Shown here one piece after another: positions 1-10,128 of a stretch of 64,000 nucleotides of DNA. Numbering within the stretch: position 1 is the first letter of the stretch; each line of letters opens with the position of its first letter. The DNA lies in assembly GCF_000213055.1 (NCBI RefSeq), contig NZ_CM001165.1, positions 5,230,945-5,294,944 of the forward strand, given 5' to 3'. The notes beneath the pieces are model-generated. The model saw only the letters and a list, made by a program, of their open reading frames with translations. It was not told the origin of the DNA and ran no database searches. This stretch comes from Streptomyces sp. Tu6071 (lineage in GTDB: Bacteria; Actinomycetota; Actinomycetes; Streptomycetales; Streptomycetaceae). The translations under genes and the position numbers were made by a program.

Positions 1-70
1 CGGCCGCCGCCGGGGCGGGCCACGCGGAAGACCACGCCCGAGCCGCCGAGACAGAAGGAGGGGCGAGCGC

Positions 71-2266
71 GTGAGCACCGCCGCCACCGAACACCAGGAC
101 CACCCCGGCAGCGCCTCCGACACCCCCGAGGGGCGCGGCGGCCACCTCCCCGCCCCGGAGCACCCGGCACCCGAAACCCCTGCGGCCGACGCCGTGGGCG
201 AGGCCGCCGCCCATGGCGCGTCCGGGGCGCCGGGCACCGCCGGAGGCGCGTCGGGCTCCCACCCGGGAGAGGGCGCCACACCCGGTGCCGCGCGGGTGCC
301 CGCCCCGGCCGACGGGACCACGCCCCGGACCGGCCCGCTTCCGGGACGTGCGGAGCACACTCCTCAGGCCGCCACGAGCCCCGTCGCGGAAGGGGCTCAG
401 CCTTTCGGGGCCGGGGCAGAGCCCGTCGAGACGGACCCCCGAACCCCCGCCGAAGACGCCACCTCCGCCCAGCACACGGGCGGTACCGATGTCAGGGCGA
501 ACGCTCAGCGCCCGGCCTTCGACGACGGGCTCATCGCGCGCCGCGCGGGGCCGGGCGGTACGTGCCCGGACCTCACGACGCGCGAGGCCACCGGCAGCCG
601 CGGCGGCGGGGCGGAGGTGCGGGCCTTCCGCGAGGGTCCGCTGCGGGAACGGCTCGACGCGTTGCGCGAACTCGTCGGCCTGTCCCGCGCCCGCCTCGAC
701 GAGGACACCCTCGTCGAGGCGGGGCGTGTGCTCGACGAGGCCGCCGCGCGCGGCCGACTCTCCGGCCGCCACACCGTCGTCGCGCTCGCCGGGGCCACGG
801 GGAGCGGCAAGTCGACGCTCTTCAACACCCTCGCGGGCGCCAACATCTCCGACACCGGCGTCCGGCGGCCCACCACCTCCGCACCCCTGGCGTGCAGCTG
901 GACGGACGGCGCCGCCGGGCTGCTCGACCGGATCGGGGTTCCCGGACGGCTGCGACGCCGGCCCGTACTGCCCCCCGAGGGCGACGGGGAACTCAGCGGG
1001 CTCGTCCTCGTCGACCTGCCCGACCACGACTCGGCGGCGGCCGAGCACCGCGCCCAGGTCGACCGTGTGCTGGGCCTCGTCGACGCCGTCATCTGGGTCG
1101 TCGACCCGGAGAAATACGCCGACGCCGTCCTCCACGAGCGCTATCTGCGCCCCCTCGCGGGGCACGCCGAGGTCACGTTCGTCGTCCTGAATCAGGTCGA
1201 CCGGCTCCCCGCCGAGGCCGCCGACCTCGTCCTCGACGACCTGCGCCGCCTGCTCGACGAGGACGGCATGCCCCTCGGCGAACACGGCGAACCCGGCGCC
1301 ACGGTCCTCGCCCTCTCCGCTCTCAGCGGCGAAGGGGTCGGTGAACTGCGCGAGATGCTCGGCGAGTTCGTCGGCGAGCGCCGCGCCGCCGCACGCCGTC
1401 TCGCCGCCGACATCGATCTCGTCGCCGAACGCCTGCGCCCCCTCTACGCGGCCGGGCGCACCCCCGGGCTCAGCGAGGACGCCCGCGTCGCCTTCGCCGA
1501 CCGGCTCGCCGAAGCCGTCGGCGCCACGGCCGCCGGCGAGGCGGCGGAACGCGCCTGGCGCCGCAACGCCAACCGCGCCTGCGGCACCCCGTGGCTGCGG
1601 CTGTGGCACCGGTACGAGGAGCGCCGCGCCACCGAGCAGCCCCGCCCCGCCCCCGAGCCGCCGCGCGAACCGGAACCGGTCGCGCGCCAACGGGTCGAAC
1701 AGGCCGTGCGCACCGTGGGCGAGGAGGCCGCGCGCGGCCTGCCCGAACCGTGGGGCGTCGCGGTCCGCGAGACGGCGGTACGTGGCACGAAGGGCCTTCC
1801 GCGCGCGCTCGACACCCTCGCCGAACGCGCCACGCGCCCCGCCGCGAGGCCCCCGCGACCCGGCTGGTGGCCGGTCGCCGTCGCGACCCAGGTGCTCATG
1901 ACGGCGCTCCAGGTCATCGGCGCACTGTGGCTGTTCGCCCAGGTGACCGGGGTACTGGCCCCCGAGGTGACGATCGCGGCGCTGCTCCTGGGCACGGGCG
2001 TCGTGGGCGGCCCGGCGGTCGAGTGGTCCTGCCGTATCGCCGCCAGGGGACCGGCCCGCCGCTACGGGGCCGAGGCGGAGCGGACCCTGCGCGAGGCCGC
2101 TGCGGGCTGCGGCAGGGCGCGCGTACTCGACCCGGTGGCGGCGGAGTTGCTGCGGTACGAGGAGGTGCGCGAGCAGTACGTACGGATGGCGGGACCGGGG
2201 CCCGCCGTGGGCACGGGCTCCCGCACGGTGCCGGAGAGCGTGTTGCACGGCGGGGCGACGGTGTAG
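71..2266 (+). CDS. Dynamin-like/YfjP-type GTPase with C-terminal membrane segments
   Basis: Predicted 731-residue GTP-binding protein. The first ~190 residues are Pro/Ala/Glu-rich and probably disordered. A P-loop (GATGSGKST, about residues 239-247) is followed by a G3-like DLPDHDS near 315 and a G4 NQVD near 375, so GTP binding is well supported. Two hydrophobic segments near residues 600-655 suggest membrane attachment by a hairpin. The GTG start follows an AAGGAGG about 9 nt upstream. In actinobacteria such genes usually come in pairs with a second GTPase upstream; the window begins 70 bp before this start, so a partner cannot be seen. Function is inferred as a membrane-associated dynamin-like GTPase; no specific role is claimed. 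Confidence 0.8.
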   Translation: MSTAATEHQDHPGSASDTPEGRGGHLPAPEHPAPETPAADAVGEAAAHGASGAPGTAGGASGSHPGEGATPGAARVPAPADGTTPRTGPLPGRAEHTPQAATSPVAEGAQPFGAGAEPVETDPRTPAEDATSAQHTGGTDVRANAQRPAFDDGLIARRAGPGGTCPDLTTREATGSRGGGAEVRAFREGPLRERLDALRELVGLSRARLDEDTLVEAGRVLDEAAARGRLSGRHTVVALAGATGSGKSTLFNTLAGANISDTGVRRPTTSAPLACSWTDGAAGLLDRIGVPGRLRRRPVLPPEGDGELSGLVLVDLPDHDSAAAEHRAQVDRVLGLVDAVIWVVDPEKYADAVLHERYLRPLAGHAEVTFVVLNQVDRLPAEAADLVLDDLRRLLDEDGMPLGEHGEPGATVLALSALSGEGVGELREMLGEFVGERRAAARRLAADIDLVAERLRPLYAAGRTPGLSEDARVAFADRLAEAVGATAAGEAAERAWRRNANRACGTPWLRLWHRYEERRATEQPRPAPEPPREPEPVARQRVEQAVRTVGEEAARGLPEPWGVAVRETAVRGTKGLPRALDTLAERATRPAARPPRPGWWPVAVATQVLMTALQVIGALWLFAQVTGVLAPEVTIAALLLGTGVVGGPAVEWSCRIAARGPARRYGAEAERTLREAAAGCGRARVLDPVAAELLRYEEVREQYVRMAGPGPAVGTGSRTVPESVLHGGATV

Positions 2267-2283
2267 GAGGCGGTACCGGGTGT

Positions 2284-3294
2284 TCATCCGGCCTCGCCCG
2301 GGGGACCGGTCAGGGCCGTGCCACGGTAGGCGGCAGCCGCGAGGGCGACGAAGGAGCGCACGAGCGGATCGGTGCTGCCCTCGTTCCACGCCACCAGGAC
2401 CCGGCTCGGGGGCATCCCGGTGAGCGGTACGACCGTCAGGCCCGGCGGCAGGTCGTGGCCGAAGGGGCCCCGTAGGCGGGGGACGGGAGCGGACCGGCCG
2501 GGGGCGGACTGGCCGAGGCCGGAACGGATTAGGGTGGACCGGCTGGGGACTGACCGGCGGGGGGTGGACTCGCCGGAGTGCTCGCCGGCCAGCGGCATGA
2601 GTCCCACCGTCCCGCTCCACAGCACCGCGTGCAGGCACTCCCGCACGACCCTGACGACCGGCCCCTCCCCGGTCCCTCCGCTCCAGTAGTCCTGCCAGAG
2701 CGGATCGGTCCCCGGCGGAAACCGGAACCAGGGACGCTCCGCCAGATCCGCTCGCGTGAGGGACGCGGCGTCGGCCAGCGGGTCGTCCGCGCGGAGCACG
2801 ACCCCCACCGGGTCGCGCCGCAACTCGCGTACCGACAGGCCCGTTTCGTCGAACGGGCCCCGCGTCAGGGCGACATCCACCCGGCCCGCCCGCAGTCCGC
2901 AGGTCGGATCGGTGAGATCCGTGTCCCGCACCCTGAGCCCGATACCCGGGTGACGCGCGCGGAACGCCTCCGCGAGACGGCTCGCGCCCGGGTCGGCGCT
3001 GTCCCCCAGGATGCCCACGTCGAGCCGCGCCGCACCCGTCGCGGCGGCGACCCGCTCCCGTACCCGGTCGGCGTGGTCGAGCAGTCCCCGCGCCTCCTCC
3101 AGAAGCACGCTCCCGGCTGGGGTGAGCGAGACCCCGGCGGGCGAGCGCAGGAGCAGCGGGGCGCCCACCCCGGCCTCCAGCTTCTTGATCGCACGGCTCA
3201 GCGGCGGCTGACTCATGTGCAGCCGGGCGGCGGCCCTGCCGAAGTGCGCCTCCTCGGCGACGGTCACGAAATACCGCAAGGTGCGTAGCTCCAT
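2284..3294 (-). CDS. LysR-family transcriptional regulator with an internal 5-residue repeat insertion
   Basis: 336-residue LysR-type regulator. The start chosen (MELRTLRYF) begins exactly at the conserved winged helix-turn-helix; the recognition region reads FGRAAARLHMSQPPLSRAIK. An effector-binding domain follows from about residue 90. In its C-terminal half the protein carries a 30-residue stretch made of 5-residue units (PRRSV, PSRST, LIRSG, LGQSA, PGRSA) encoded by six 15-bp repeats, which is not a normal part of this fold. The gene lies tail-to-tail with the GTPase gene (17 bp apart) and divergent from the DoxX gene, which LysR proteins often regulate; that target is an inference. The frame stays open far upstream, but the extension has no family character. 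Confidence 0.85.
   Translation of the reverse strand: MELRTLRYFVTVAEEAHFGRAAARLHMSQPPLSRAIKKLEAGVGAPLLLRSPAGVSLTPAGSVLLEEARGLLDHADRVRERVAAATGAARLDVGILGDSADPGASRLAEAFRARHPGIGLRVRDTDLTDPTCGLRAGRVDVALTRGPFDETGLSVRELRRDPVGVVLRADDPLADAASLTRADLAERPWFRFPPGTDPLWQDYWSGGTGEGPVVRVVRECLHAVLWSGTVGLMPLAGEHSGESTPRRSVPSRSTLIRSGLGQSAPGRSAPVPRLRGPFGHDLPPGLTVVPLTGMPPSRVLVAWNEGSTDPLVRSFVALAAAAYRGTALTGPPGEAG
2489..2578. repeat. Six in-frame 15-bp tandem repeats inside the LysR gene
   Basis: Read on the plus strand the units are gcggaccggccgggg, gcggactggccgagg, ccggaacggattagg, gtggaccggctgggg, actgaccggcggggg and gtggactcgccggag. The period is exactly 15 bp, so the LysR frame is kept and each unit adds five residues. 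The units have diverged at several positions, so the array is not a very recent slippage product. Confidence 0.85.
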
Positions 3295-3459
3295 CCTGGG
3301 ACGATACCGATCGGGTATGGGGGGTGCGGAAGAGGTCTTGGACGGGGGAGGGCCCCGCGTCGTGCAATCGGAGGCGGATGGCGGAGGGCCGGCGCGTGCG
3401 AGCGAAGCTCCGGGCACGCGGGTTCGTTCCGCCCGGACCGACTTCTGCGGACAGGGATC

Positions 3460-3822
3460 ATGAACATCGCGTACTGGATACTCGCCGGCCTCCTGGCCCT
3501 CTTCTACGCCTACGGGGGAGTCCTCAAGACCGTGCGCTCCCGCGACGGGTTGCGGCCGATGATGGCGTGGGTGGACCGGGTGCCGCTGCCGGCGCTCAGG
3601 GGGCTGGGCGTGGTCGAGGTGCTGGGCGCGGCGGGGCTGGTCCTGCCGCCGCTCACCGGTGTCGCGCCGTGGCTCGCGCTCGTGGCGGCGGTCGGCTTGA
3701 CGGCGCTCCAGGCAGGCGCGATACCGGTGCACCTGACCGGCGGGGACAGACGGATCGAACTCAACGCGGGGCTCCTTGTGGCTGCGGGTGTCACGGTGTG
3801 GCTGGCGACCGTGTGGCTGTGA
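3460..3822 (+). CDS. DoxX-like small membrane protein
   Basis: 120-residue protein with four predicted membrane helices, beginning MNIAYWILAGLLALFYAYGG and containing the YGGVLK and VEVLGAAGLVLPP segments typical of the DoxX/DoxX-like (DUF4345-type) family. It would sit in the cytoplasmic membrane; family members have been linked to quinone or thiol redox protection, but no substrate can be read here. The ATG follows a weak GGACAGGGA-type ribosome site. It is transcribed divergently from the LysR gene with 165 bp between the starts, so co-regulation is plausible. Confidence 0.75.
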   Translation: MNIAYWILAGLLALFYAYGGVLKTVRSRDGLRPMMAWVDRVPLPALRGLGVVEVLGAAGLVLPPLTGVAPWLALVAAVGLTALQAGAIPVHLTGGDRRIELNAGLLVAAGVTVWLATVWL

Positions 3823-4207
3823 GGCGGGCCAACCGGGTGGGCGCGCCGCGAGGGCTCGGGCGCGTCCTCTCGGACACGGTCGACGAGGGCGCGGACGCGG
3901 AGGCGCGGCAATGGATGCCTGCCTCCGGCGCGGCCTGCTCGTGACAGTACGTGAGAATTCCTCGAAGTGTCGAAATGTGAAAAATTCACTCATCCTTTCG
4001 AGTGAGAGGTGTCCGCGTTTTCTGAACTGACCTGCGGAAACGCGGCCTTGGATCTGTGTTTCGCCGTCGGGACGCCGTTCGGCGGGTGCGAACTGTCAGT
4101 TCCCTCTGTCACTGTGTGTGCATGCCCGGAGCCGATGCGACCGGAGCGCATACGACAGGTGCGGCGTGCCCGAACGCGCCGCGCGCAGACGATCCGAGGG
4201 GGACGAG
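3823..4207. other. Intergenic region before ssb, locally AT-rich
   Basis: No convincing gene. Positions about 3950-4030 are clearly less GC-rich than the surroundings and contain a small hairpin (CACTC and GAGTG arms around 3989-4006). A short perfect palindrome, AACTGTCAGTT, lies at 4091-4101. This is where the ssb promoter should be, but I cannot place -35/-10 hexamers with confidence. Confidence 0.4.
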
Positions 4208-5353
4208 ATGAACGACACGATGGTGACGGTGGTCGGGAACGTGGCGACCGATCTGGTGTTCCGCGAGACGCAGGGCGGGGCCATGGCCCGCTTCCGGCTC
4301 GCGGTGACGGGCCGCCGCTGGCACAGGGAGGAGCAACGCTGGGTCGACGGGCACACCAACTTCTTCACGGTGGCGACCTGGCGCTACCTCGCGCACAACG
4401 TCTCCTCCTCGGTGGCGATCGGTGACCCGGTCGTCGTGCACGGGCGACTGCGGTTGCGGGACGAGGTGTACGAGGGGGAACGGCGGCTCTCGGCCGAGAT
4501 CGACGCCGTCTCGGTGGGGCACGACCTGGCACGGGGCACCTCGGCCTTCCGCAGGCCCCCGCGTGGCGACGCGCGTTCGGACGCGGCTGCCACGGTGGTC
4601 GCGCGGGAGCGGAAGTACGGGCCCGCGTCGTGGGGACCGGCCGCGGACGCGGCGGGGACGGCGGGCCCGGCGACGGACCTCGGCGGGGCTGCGAGGCGGG
4701 GGCCGGCGCGGGTGGTGGACGTGGTGGACGAGATGTTCCTGCGGCAGGGGGCTGACCTCGGCGGGGAGGAGAGGGGCACGTCTTCGGGCGGGGCGGACGG
4801 TGGGGAAAGCGGGCAGGAGAGGCAGGCTCCGGCTGGTACGGGCTTGACTCCGGCGGCCCCGAGCCCCGGCCAGGCTCCTGCCCTTGCCGGTCCGGCTCCC
4901 GCCCTTGCTCCGGTTGCCCCGGTTTCGAGCGCGGTTCCAGTCCCGGCGCCGGTCGCGGCCCAGCCCCAGGCTCCGGTCACGGTTCCGGCTTCGGGCCCGT
5001 CCTCAGCCGCGGCTTCGGTCCCGGCGGCGAAGCGGCCCGTCCCGTGGGTCACCACGCCTCCCGCTCCCGACGATGAGCCGGGTGCGAGGGCTTCCTCCCG
5101 GCGCAAGGCCACGGAAGCGCGGGTGGCGCCGTCCGCACCGGAGGAGGCCGAGCCCGTCGCCACCAGTACGCCCGCCCGTGCCACCCGCCGCCCGGCGACC
5201 AAGCGGCGGGTGCGGGCAACGGAAGGAAATTCCGCGCCTAGTAAGGGGGTTGGTGCGAAAACGGGGACGGGGACGGATGCGCTGGTGGGGGTGCGCGAGG
5301 CGGTGTCCGTGGGCGCGTCGCTGGGGGACCCCGACGCGGTACCGCCGTTCTGA
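4208..5353 (+). CDS. ssb: Single-stranded DNA-binding protein with a very long Ala/Pro tail
   Basis: 381 residues from an ATG preceded by GAGGGGGACG. Residues 1-115 form the OB fold (MNDTMVTVVGNVATDLVFRE, then GAMARFRLAV and NFFTVATWRYLAHN). Then comes a roughly 250-residue linker rich in Ala, Pro, Gly and Ser with no fold visible. The protein ends GDPDAVPPF, which resembles the acidic aromatic tip (DDDIPF type) that SSB uses to recruit repair and replication proteins. Ordinary Streptomyces SsbA and SsbB are about 150-200 residues, and SsbA is encoded beside rpsF/rpsR, which are absent here. This is therefore an extra SSB paralogue, inferred to bind ssDNA in a special situation such as repair, transformation or chromosome segregation. 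Confidence 0.85.
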   Translation: MNDTMVTVVGNVATDLVFRETQGGAMARFRLAVTGRRWHREEQRWVDGHTNFFTVATWRYLAHNVSSSVAIGDPVVVHGRLRLRDEVYEGERRLSAEIDAVSVGHDLARGTSAFRRPPRGDARSDAAATVVARERKYGPASWGPAADAAGTAGPATDLGGAARRGPARVVDVVDEMFLRQGADLGGEERGTSSGGADGGESGQERQAPAGTGLTPAAPSPGQAPALAGPAPALAPVAPVSSAVPVPAPVAAQPQAPVTVPASGPSSAAASVPAAKRPVPWVTTPPAPDDEPGARASSRRKATEARVAPSAPEEAEPVATSTPARATRRPATKRRVRATEGNSAPSKGVGAKTGTGTDALVGVREAVSVGASLGDPDAVPPF

Positions 5354-5670
5354 GGGCGACTTTGACTGTGAGAGCGGAAGGCCCGCACGTGCGGCCATGA
5401 TCTGACAGGCCCTCATGTAATCCGTATTACCGACCACTTCGGTCAGCTGAGGAGGAACGGAACCGGCGGGGATAACGATTGAGACGCAATGGGATTGTCG
5501 GATGGTGCGACGGGGAAGCGGGGTGTCTCCCCTCCCTAGGATTCCCGGCAGACCGCGCGGGATTCTGACCCGCCGGGCCCACGGGGCACTTGGCACCGAA
5601 ATTTCTGTCGGCAGGACCCCACCCCACGCGCGGCGCGAGGCCGCACGGGTCCTGCCCGGAGGGGAACTAC
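5354..5670. other. Intergenic leader region of the thioester protein gene
   Basis: 317 bp without a credible gene. It contains a GACC/GGTC mini-hairpin near 5428-5443 and a G/A-rich block around 5448-5475. A long untranslated leader before the surface-protein gene is possible, but no riboswitch or promoter family is recognised. Confidence 0.3.
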
Positions 5671-7083
5671 ATGTTTTTCGTACGCAGGCGGGGTGCCGCC
5701 CGCCTCGCCGCAGCGGTATTCGTCTCGGGACTCGTCGCCACCGGCGCGATCACGGGCGCGAGTGCGGCGGCGGCGGACGAGGCTTCCGGACACCAGGGAG
5801 GTGCGACCGCCACTCTCGGCGGGCTGAGCAAGAGCAGTGACGCGGCGGTGATCCACGAGAACGGCAAGGACCAGCGCGTCCAGGCCGGGCTCTTCACGAT
5901 GGCCGTGGAGCAGGGCGGCGCGCTGCAGACCTACTGCATCGACATCCACCACCCGACCCAGGACGGCGCGAAGTACCAGGAGACGCCCTGGAGCGGTACC
6001 TCGCTGAACGCCAACCCGGACGCCGGCAAGATCCGCTGGATCCTGGAGAACTCCTACCCGCAGGTCAACGACCTCGCGGGGCTCGCGGCGAAGGCGGGCA
6101 GCGGGGCGCTCACCGAGGGGACGGCCGCGGCCGGGACGCAGGTGGCGATCTGGCGGTACTCGGACGGCGCGGACGTCGACGCGGTCGACCCGGCGGCGGA
6201 GAAGCTCGCCGACTACTTGGAGAAGGCCGCGCAGAACGTTGCCGAGCCGAAGGCGTCGCTGGGCCTTGAGCCCGCGGCGGTTTCCGGCAAGGCGGGCGAG
6301 AAGCTCGGGCCCGTCACGGTCCACACCAACGCCGGCACGGCGCAGGTGGAGGTCGGCGGGGACGCGGCGACGGCCGGGGTCAAGCTCGTCGACAAGGCGG
6401 GCAAGGCCGTCGAGTCGGCCGCGGACGGCGCGCAGCTGTGGTTCGACGTTCCCGCGGGGGCACAGCCGGGCTCGGCCTCGGTGAACCTCCAGGCGACGAC
6501 GAACGTGCCGGTGGGGCGTGCCTTCGCCTCCGAGACGCGGAGCCAGACGCAGATCCTCGCCGGTTCCAGCGACTCGACGGTCTCCGCGACCGCGAGCGCC
6601 ACGTGGGGCGAGAGCGGCCCGATACCCGCCGTCTCGGCGGAGAAGAACTGCGCCAAGAGCGGCGTGGACGTGACCGCGAGCAACCAGGGTGACAAGCCGT
6701 TCACCTTCGAACTCGCCGGTCAGCAGCACACGGTGGAGGCGGGCAAGTCCGCCACGATCACCGTGCCGGTGAAGGAGGACCAGTCCTACGACCTCACGGT
6801 GAAGGGCCCCAACGGCTTCACCAAGGAGTTCAAGGGCGTCCTCGACTGCAAGGTCGCGTCGAGCGGCGGCGCGAGCCCGGCGGGCGGGCAGTCCCCGCTG
6901 CCGAGCGCCTCGCCGACGACCGCCGCGCAGGGCTCCGGCTCGGACTCGGGCTCGGGTGGCGACCTCGCCGCCACCGGTGGCTCCAGCGCGACCCCGGTGA
7001 TCGCCGGTGTGGCCGTGGTCCTCGTGGTCCTCGGCGCGGGCACCGTCTTCTTCATCAAGCGCCGCAAGCCGGCCGGTCAGTGA
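5671..7083 (+). CDS. Cell-surface thioester-domain (TQXA) protein with LAxTG sortase signal
   Basis: 470-residue secreted, wall-anchored protein; the ATG follows CCCGGAGGGG. A signal peptide (about residues 1-35, RRR then a hydrophobic core ending ASAAAA) precedes a thioester domain. Cys89 in TYCIDIHHP and Gln157 in TQVAIWRYSDG are placed to form the internal Cys-Gln thioester of the TQXA family, which lets such proteins bond covalently to host or substrate amines. Ig-like or linker sequence follows, then a Ser/Gly-rich stretch, LAATG at 432-436, a membrane helix and a KRRK tail. LAxTG is the class E sortase signal used by Streptomyces for wall-anchored aerial proteins. The role as an adhesin is inferred from the family; the ligand is unknown. 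Confidence 0.85.
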   Translation: MFFVRRRGAARLAAAVFVSGLVATGAITGASAAAADEASGHQGGATATLGGLSKSSDAAVIHENGKDQRVQAGLFTMAVEQGGALQTYCIDIHHPTQDGAKYQETPWSGTSLNANPDAGKIRWILENSYPQVNDLAGLAAKAGSGALTEGTAAAGTQVAIWRYSDGADVDAVDPAAEKLADYLEKAAQNVAEPKASLGLEPAAVSGKAGEKLGPVTVHTNAGTAQVEVGGDAATAGVKLVDKAGKAVESAADGAQLWFDVPAGAQPGSASVNLQATTNVPVGRAFASETRSQTQILAGSSDSTVSATASATWGESGPIPAVSAEKNCAKSGVDVTASNQGDKPFTFELAGQQHTVEAGKSATITVPVKEDQSYDLTVKGPNGFTKEFKGVLDCKVASSGGASPAGGQSPLPSASPTTAAQGSGSDSGSGGDLAATGGSSATPVIAGVAVVLVVLGAGTVFFIKRRKPAGQ

Positions 7084-7118
7084 GTGACCAGTCCGTGACG
7101 GACTAGCCGCCCGTCACA

Positions 7119-7147
7119 GGGCTCCGGGGCCGCTGTCCCCGGAGCCC
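7119..7147 (+). terminator. Hairpin terminator after the thioester protein gene
   Basis: Perfect 11-bp inverted repeat GGGCTCCGGGG / CCCCGGAGCCC with a 7-nt loop, 35 bp after the stop. There is no T-tract, which is usual for GC-rich actinobacterial terminators. Confidence 0.75.
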
Positions 7148-7880
7148 GGTCGGGGGCGGCAGGGTCCGGAATGGTGGTCGCCGTGGCGCGTGCCACCTGG
7201 GACTTCGGCCCGCCCCCGGCTACCGGCCGAGCCACCGGTTGCCGCCGGTTCACGTAGGACGGCGGCCTCGGGCCAGCGCCGCGCGGGCCGCACCGGGCCC
7301 GGTACCGCGCGTATCGCCTGGGGCGCCCGGCTTTGGGCTACGCCCCGGCCGCCTGGGATCGCGTACCGCCCGTTCCCTCGGGCCGTCCCGGCCCCTTACC
7401 GTCGCCCCGCCTCCTACAGCCTGGGCCTCCCCCTCCGCCGCTCCGCCTCCGTACAGCTTGGGCCGCCCCTCCGCCCCGTACCGGCAGGGCCGCTCCTCTC
7501 TCGCACCACCCGGGGCCGCTCCGTCCGTCACCTCGCCCCCGCCGCCTCGACCCCCTCCCCGCTACCTGTCCGCAGCCCGCACTCCCCGGCAGGATCCCCC
7601 TCGCCTCATCGCGACGCGCTCTGCGCCCAAGCTCAGCGCGATACCTACAACCGCGCCCACGTCCTCCCCGCCACGCTCCCGTCACCCCCAGTGACCCCAC
7701 CCTCACCCCTGCCCCCGGAAACCCCCAGCTCACGCACCCCGTGGGGGAACGGGTTTCCGCCCGGGGGGGAGCGTGCGGCAAGATGGGTGTGTCTGCCCTC
7801 CGGCGGGGCCCCGGGGCTCGGGGGAGGGCGGAGTCCCCCTTAGGACGACTGTCAGAATCCAGACTGCCGGACGGTTTCTC
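7148..7880. other. Long C-rich intergenic region before ettA
   Basis: About 730 bp. The open frames here are all Pro/Arg/Ala shadows of C-rich DNA and none has a convincing ribosome site or conserved motif. The plus strand is pyrimidine-rich from about 7350 to 7740, with a loose duplication of TACAGCYTGGGC near 7419 and 7453. A GC-rich potential hairpin lies near 7798-7835, shortly before ettA. I see no RNA gene. Confidence 0.4.
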
Positions 7881-9545
<1,665 letters not shown>

Positions 9546-9551
9546 GCGATC

Positions 9552-10001
9552 GTGGCGCGTCACCTCTACCACTGCCCGCTGCGCTGGGCCGACATGGACG
9601 CCTTCGGGCACGTCAACAACGTGGTCTTCCTCCGCTACCTGGAGGAGGCCCGCATCGACTTCATGTTCCGGCTCAAGCCCGAGGGCGACGGACCGTCCTT
9701 CTCGGGCGGCTCCGTCGTCGCCCGGCACGAGATCGACTACCTGCGACCGCTGGCGCACCGGCACGCGCCGGTCACCATCGAGTCGTGGGTGACGAACCTG
9801 CGCGCCGCGGCCCTCACCATCGCCTACGAGGTGAAGGACCCGGAGACCGCGGACAGCCCCGAGGTGGTGTACGCGCGCGCCTCCACGGTCGTCGTCCCGT
9901 ACGACCTCAAGGCCGGGCGGCCACGCCGCATCACCGCGTACGAGCGCGAGTACCTGGAGAAGTACCGCGACGACGCCGGGCCCGGCGGGCTGGTCGCATG
10001 A
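9552..10001 (+). CDS. Hotdog-fold acyl-CoA thioesterase (YbgC/4HBT family)
   Basis: 149 residues from GTG, 6 bp downstream of ettA. The motif RWADMDAFGHVNNVVFLRYL near residues 11-30 carries the Asp of the 4-hydroxybenzoyl-CoA thioesterase family, and the remainder (HEIDYLRPL, ESWV, VVYARASTVVVPYD) fits the single hotdog domain. It is expected to hydrolyse short or aromatic acyl-CoA thioesters in the cytoplasm; the actual substrate cannot be read. Its stop codon lies inside the first unit of a degenerate 17-bp repeat array, so its extreme C terminus may be variable among strains. Confidence 0.85.
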   Translation: MARHLYHCPLRWADMDAFGHVNNVVFLRYLEEARIDFMFRLKPEGDGPSFSGGSVVARHEIDYLRPLAHRHAPVTIESWVTNLRAAALTIAYEVKDPETADSPEVVYARASTVVVPYDLKAGRPRRITAYEREYLEKYRDDAGPGGLVA

Positions 10002-10128
10002 CGACACCGGACATGACCGGACACCGCGCATGACCGGACACCGGGCTTGACGGACACCGGGCGTGATCGGACACCTGGCGTGATCGGACACTGCGCATGA
10101 CGGGACTGTTGCATGAGTGACACGTCGG
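9997..10128. repeat. Degenerate 17-bp tandem repeat bridging two genes
   Basis: About eight units of the form catgaccggacaccgsg. Clear units begin at 9997 (15 bp), 10012, 10029, 10046 (16 bp), 10062, 10079, 10096 and 10112. The stop of the thioesterase gene lies in the first unit and the ATG of the next gene lies in the last (catgagtgacacgtcgg). Several units carry an ATG/GTG-TGA pair. Confidence 0.8.

Noticed and set aside
2284..3993. 569-residue version of the LysR protein
   Set aside because: The N-terminal 233 residues are Arg/Pro shadow sequence and the true LysR start (MELRTLRYF) lies inside.
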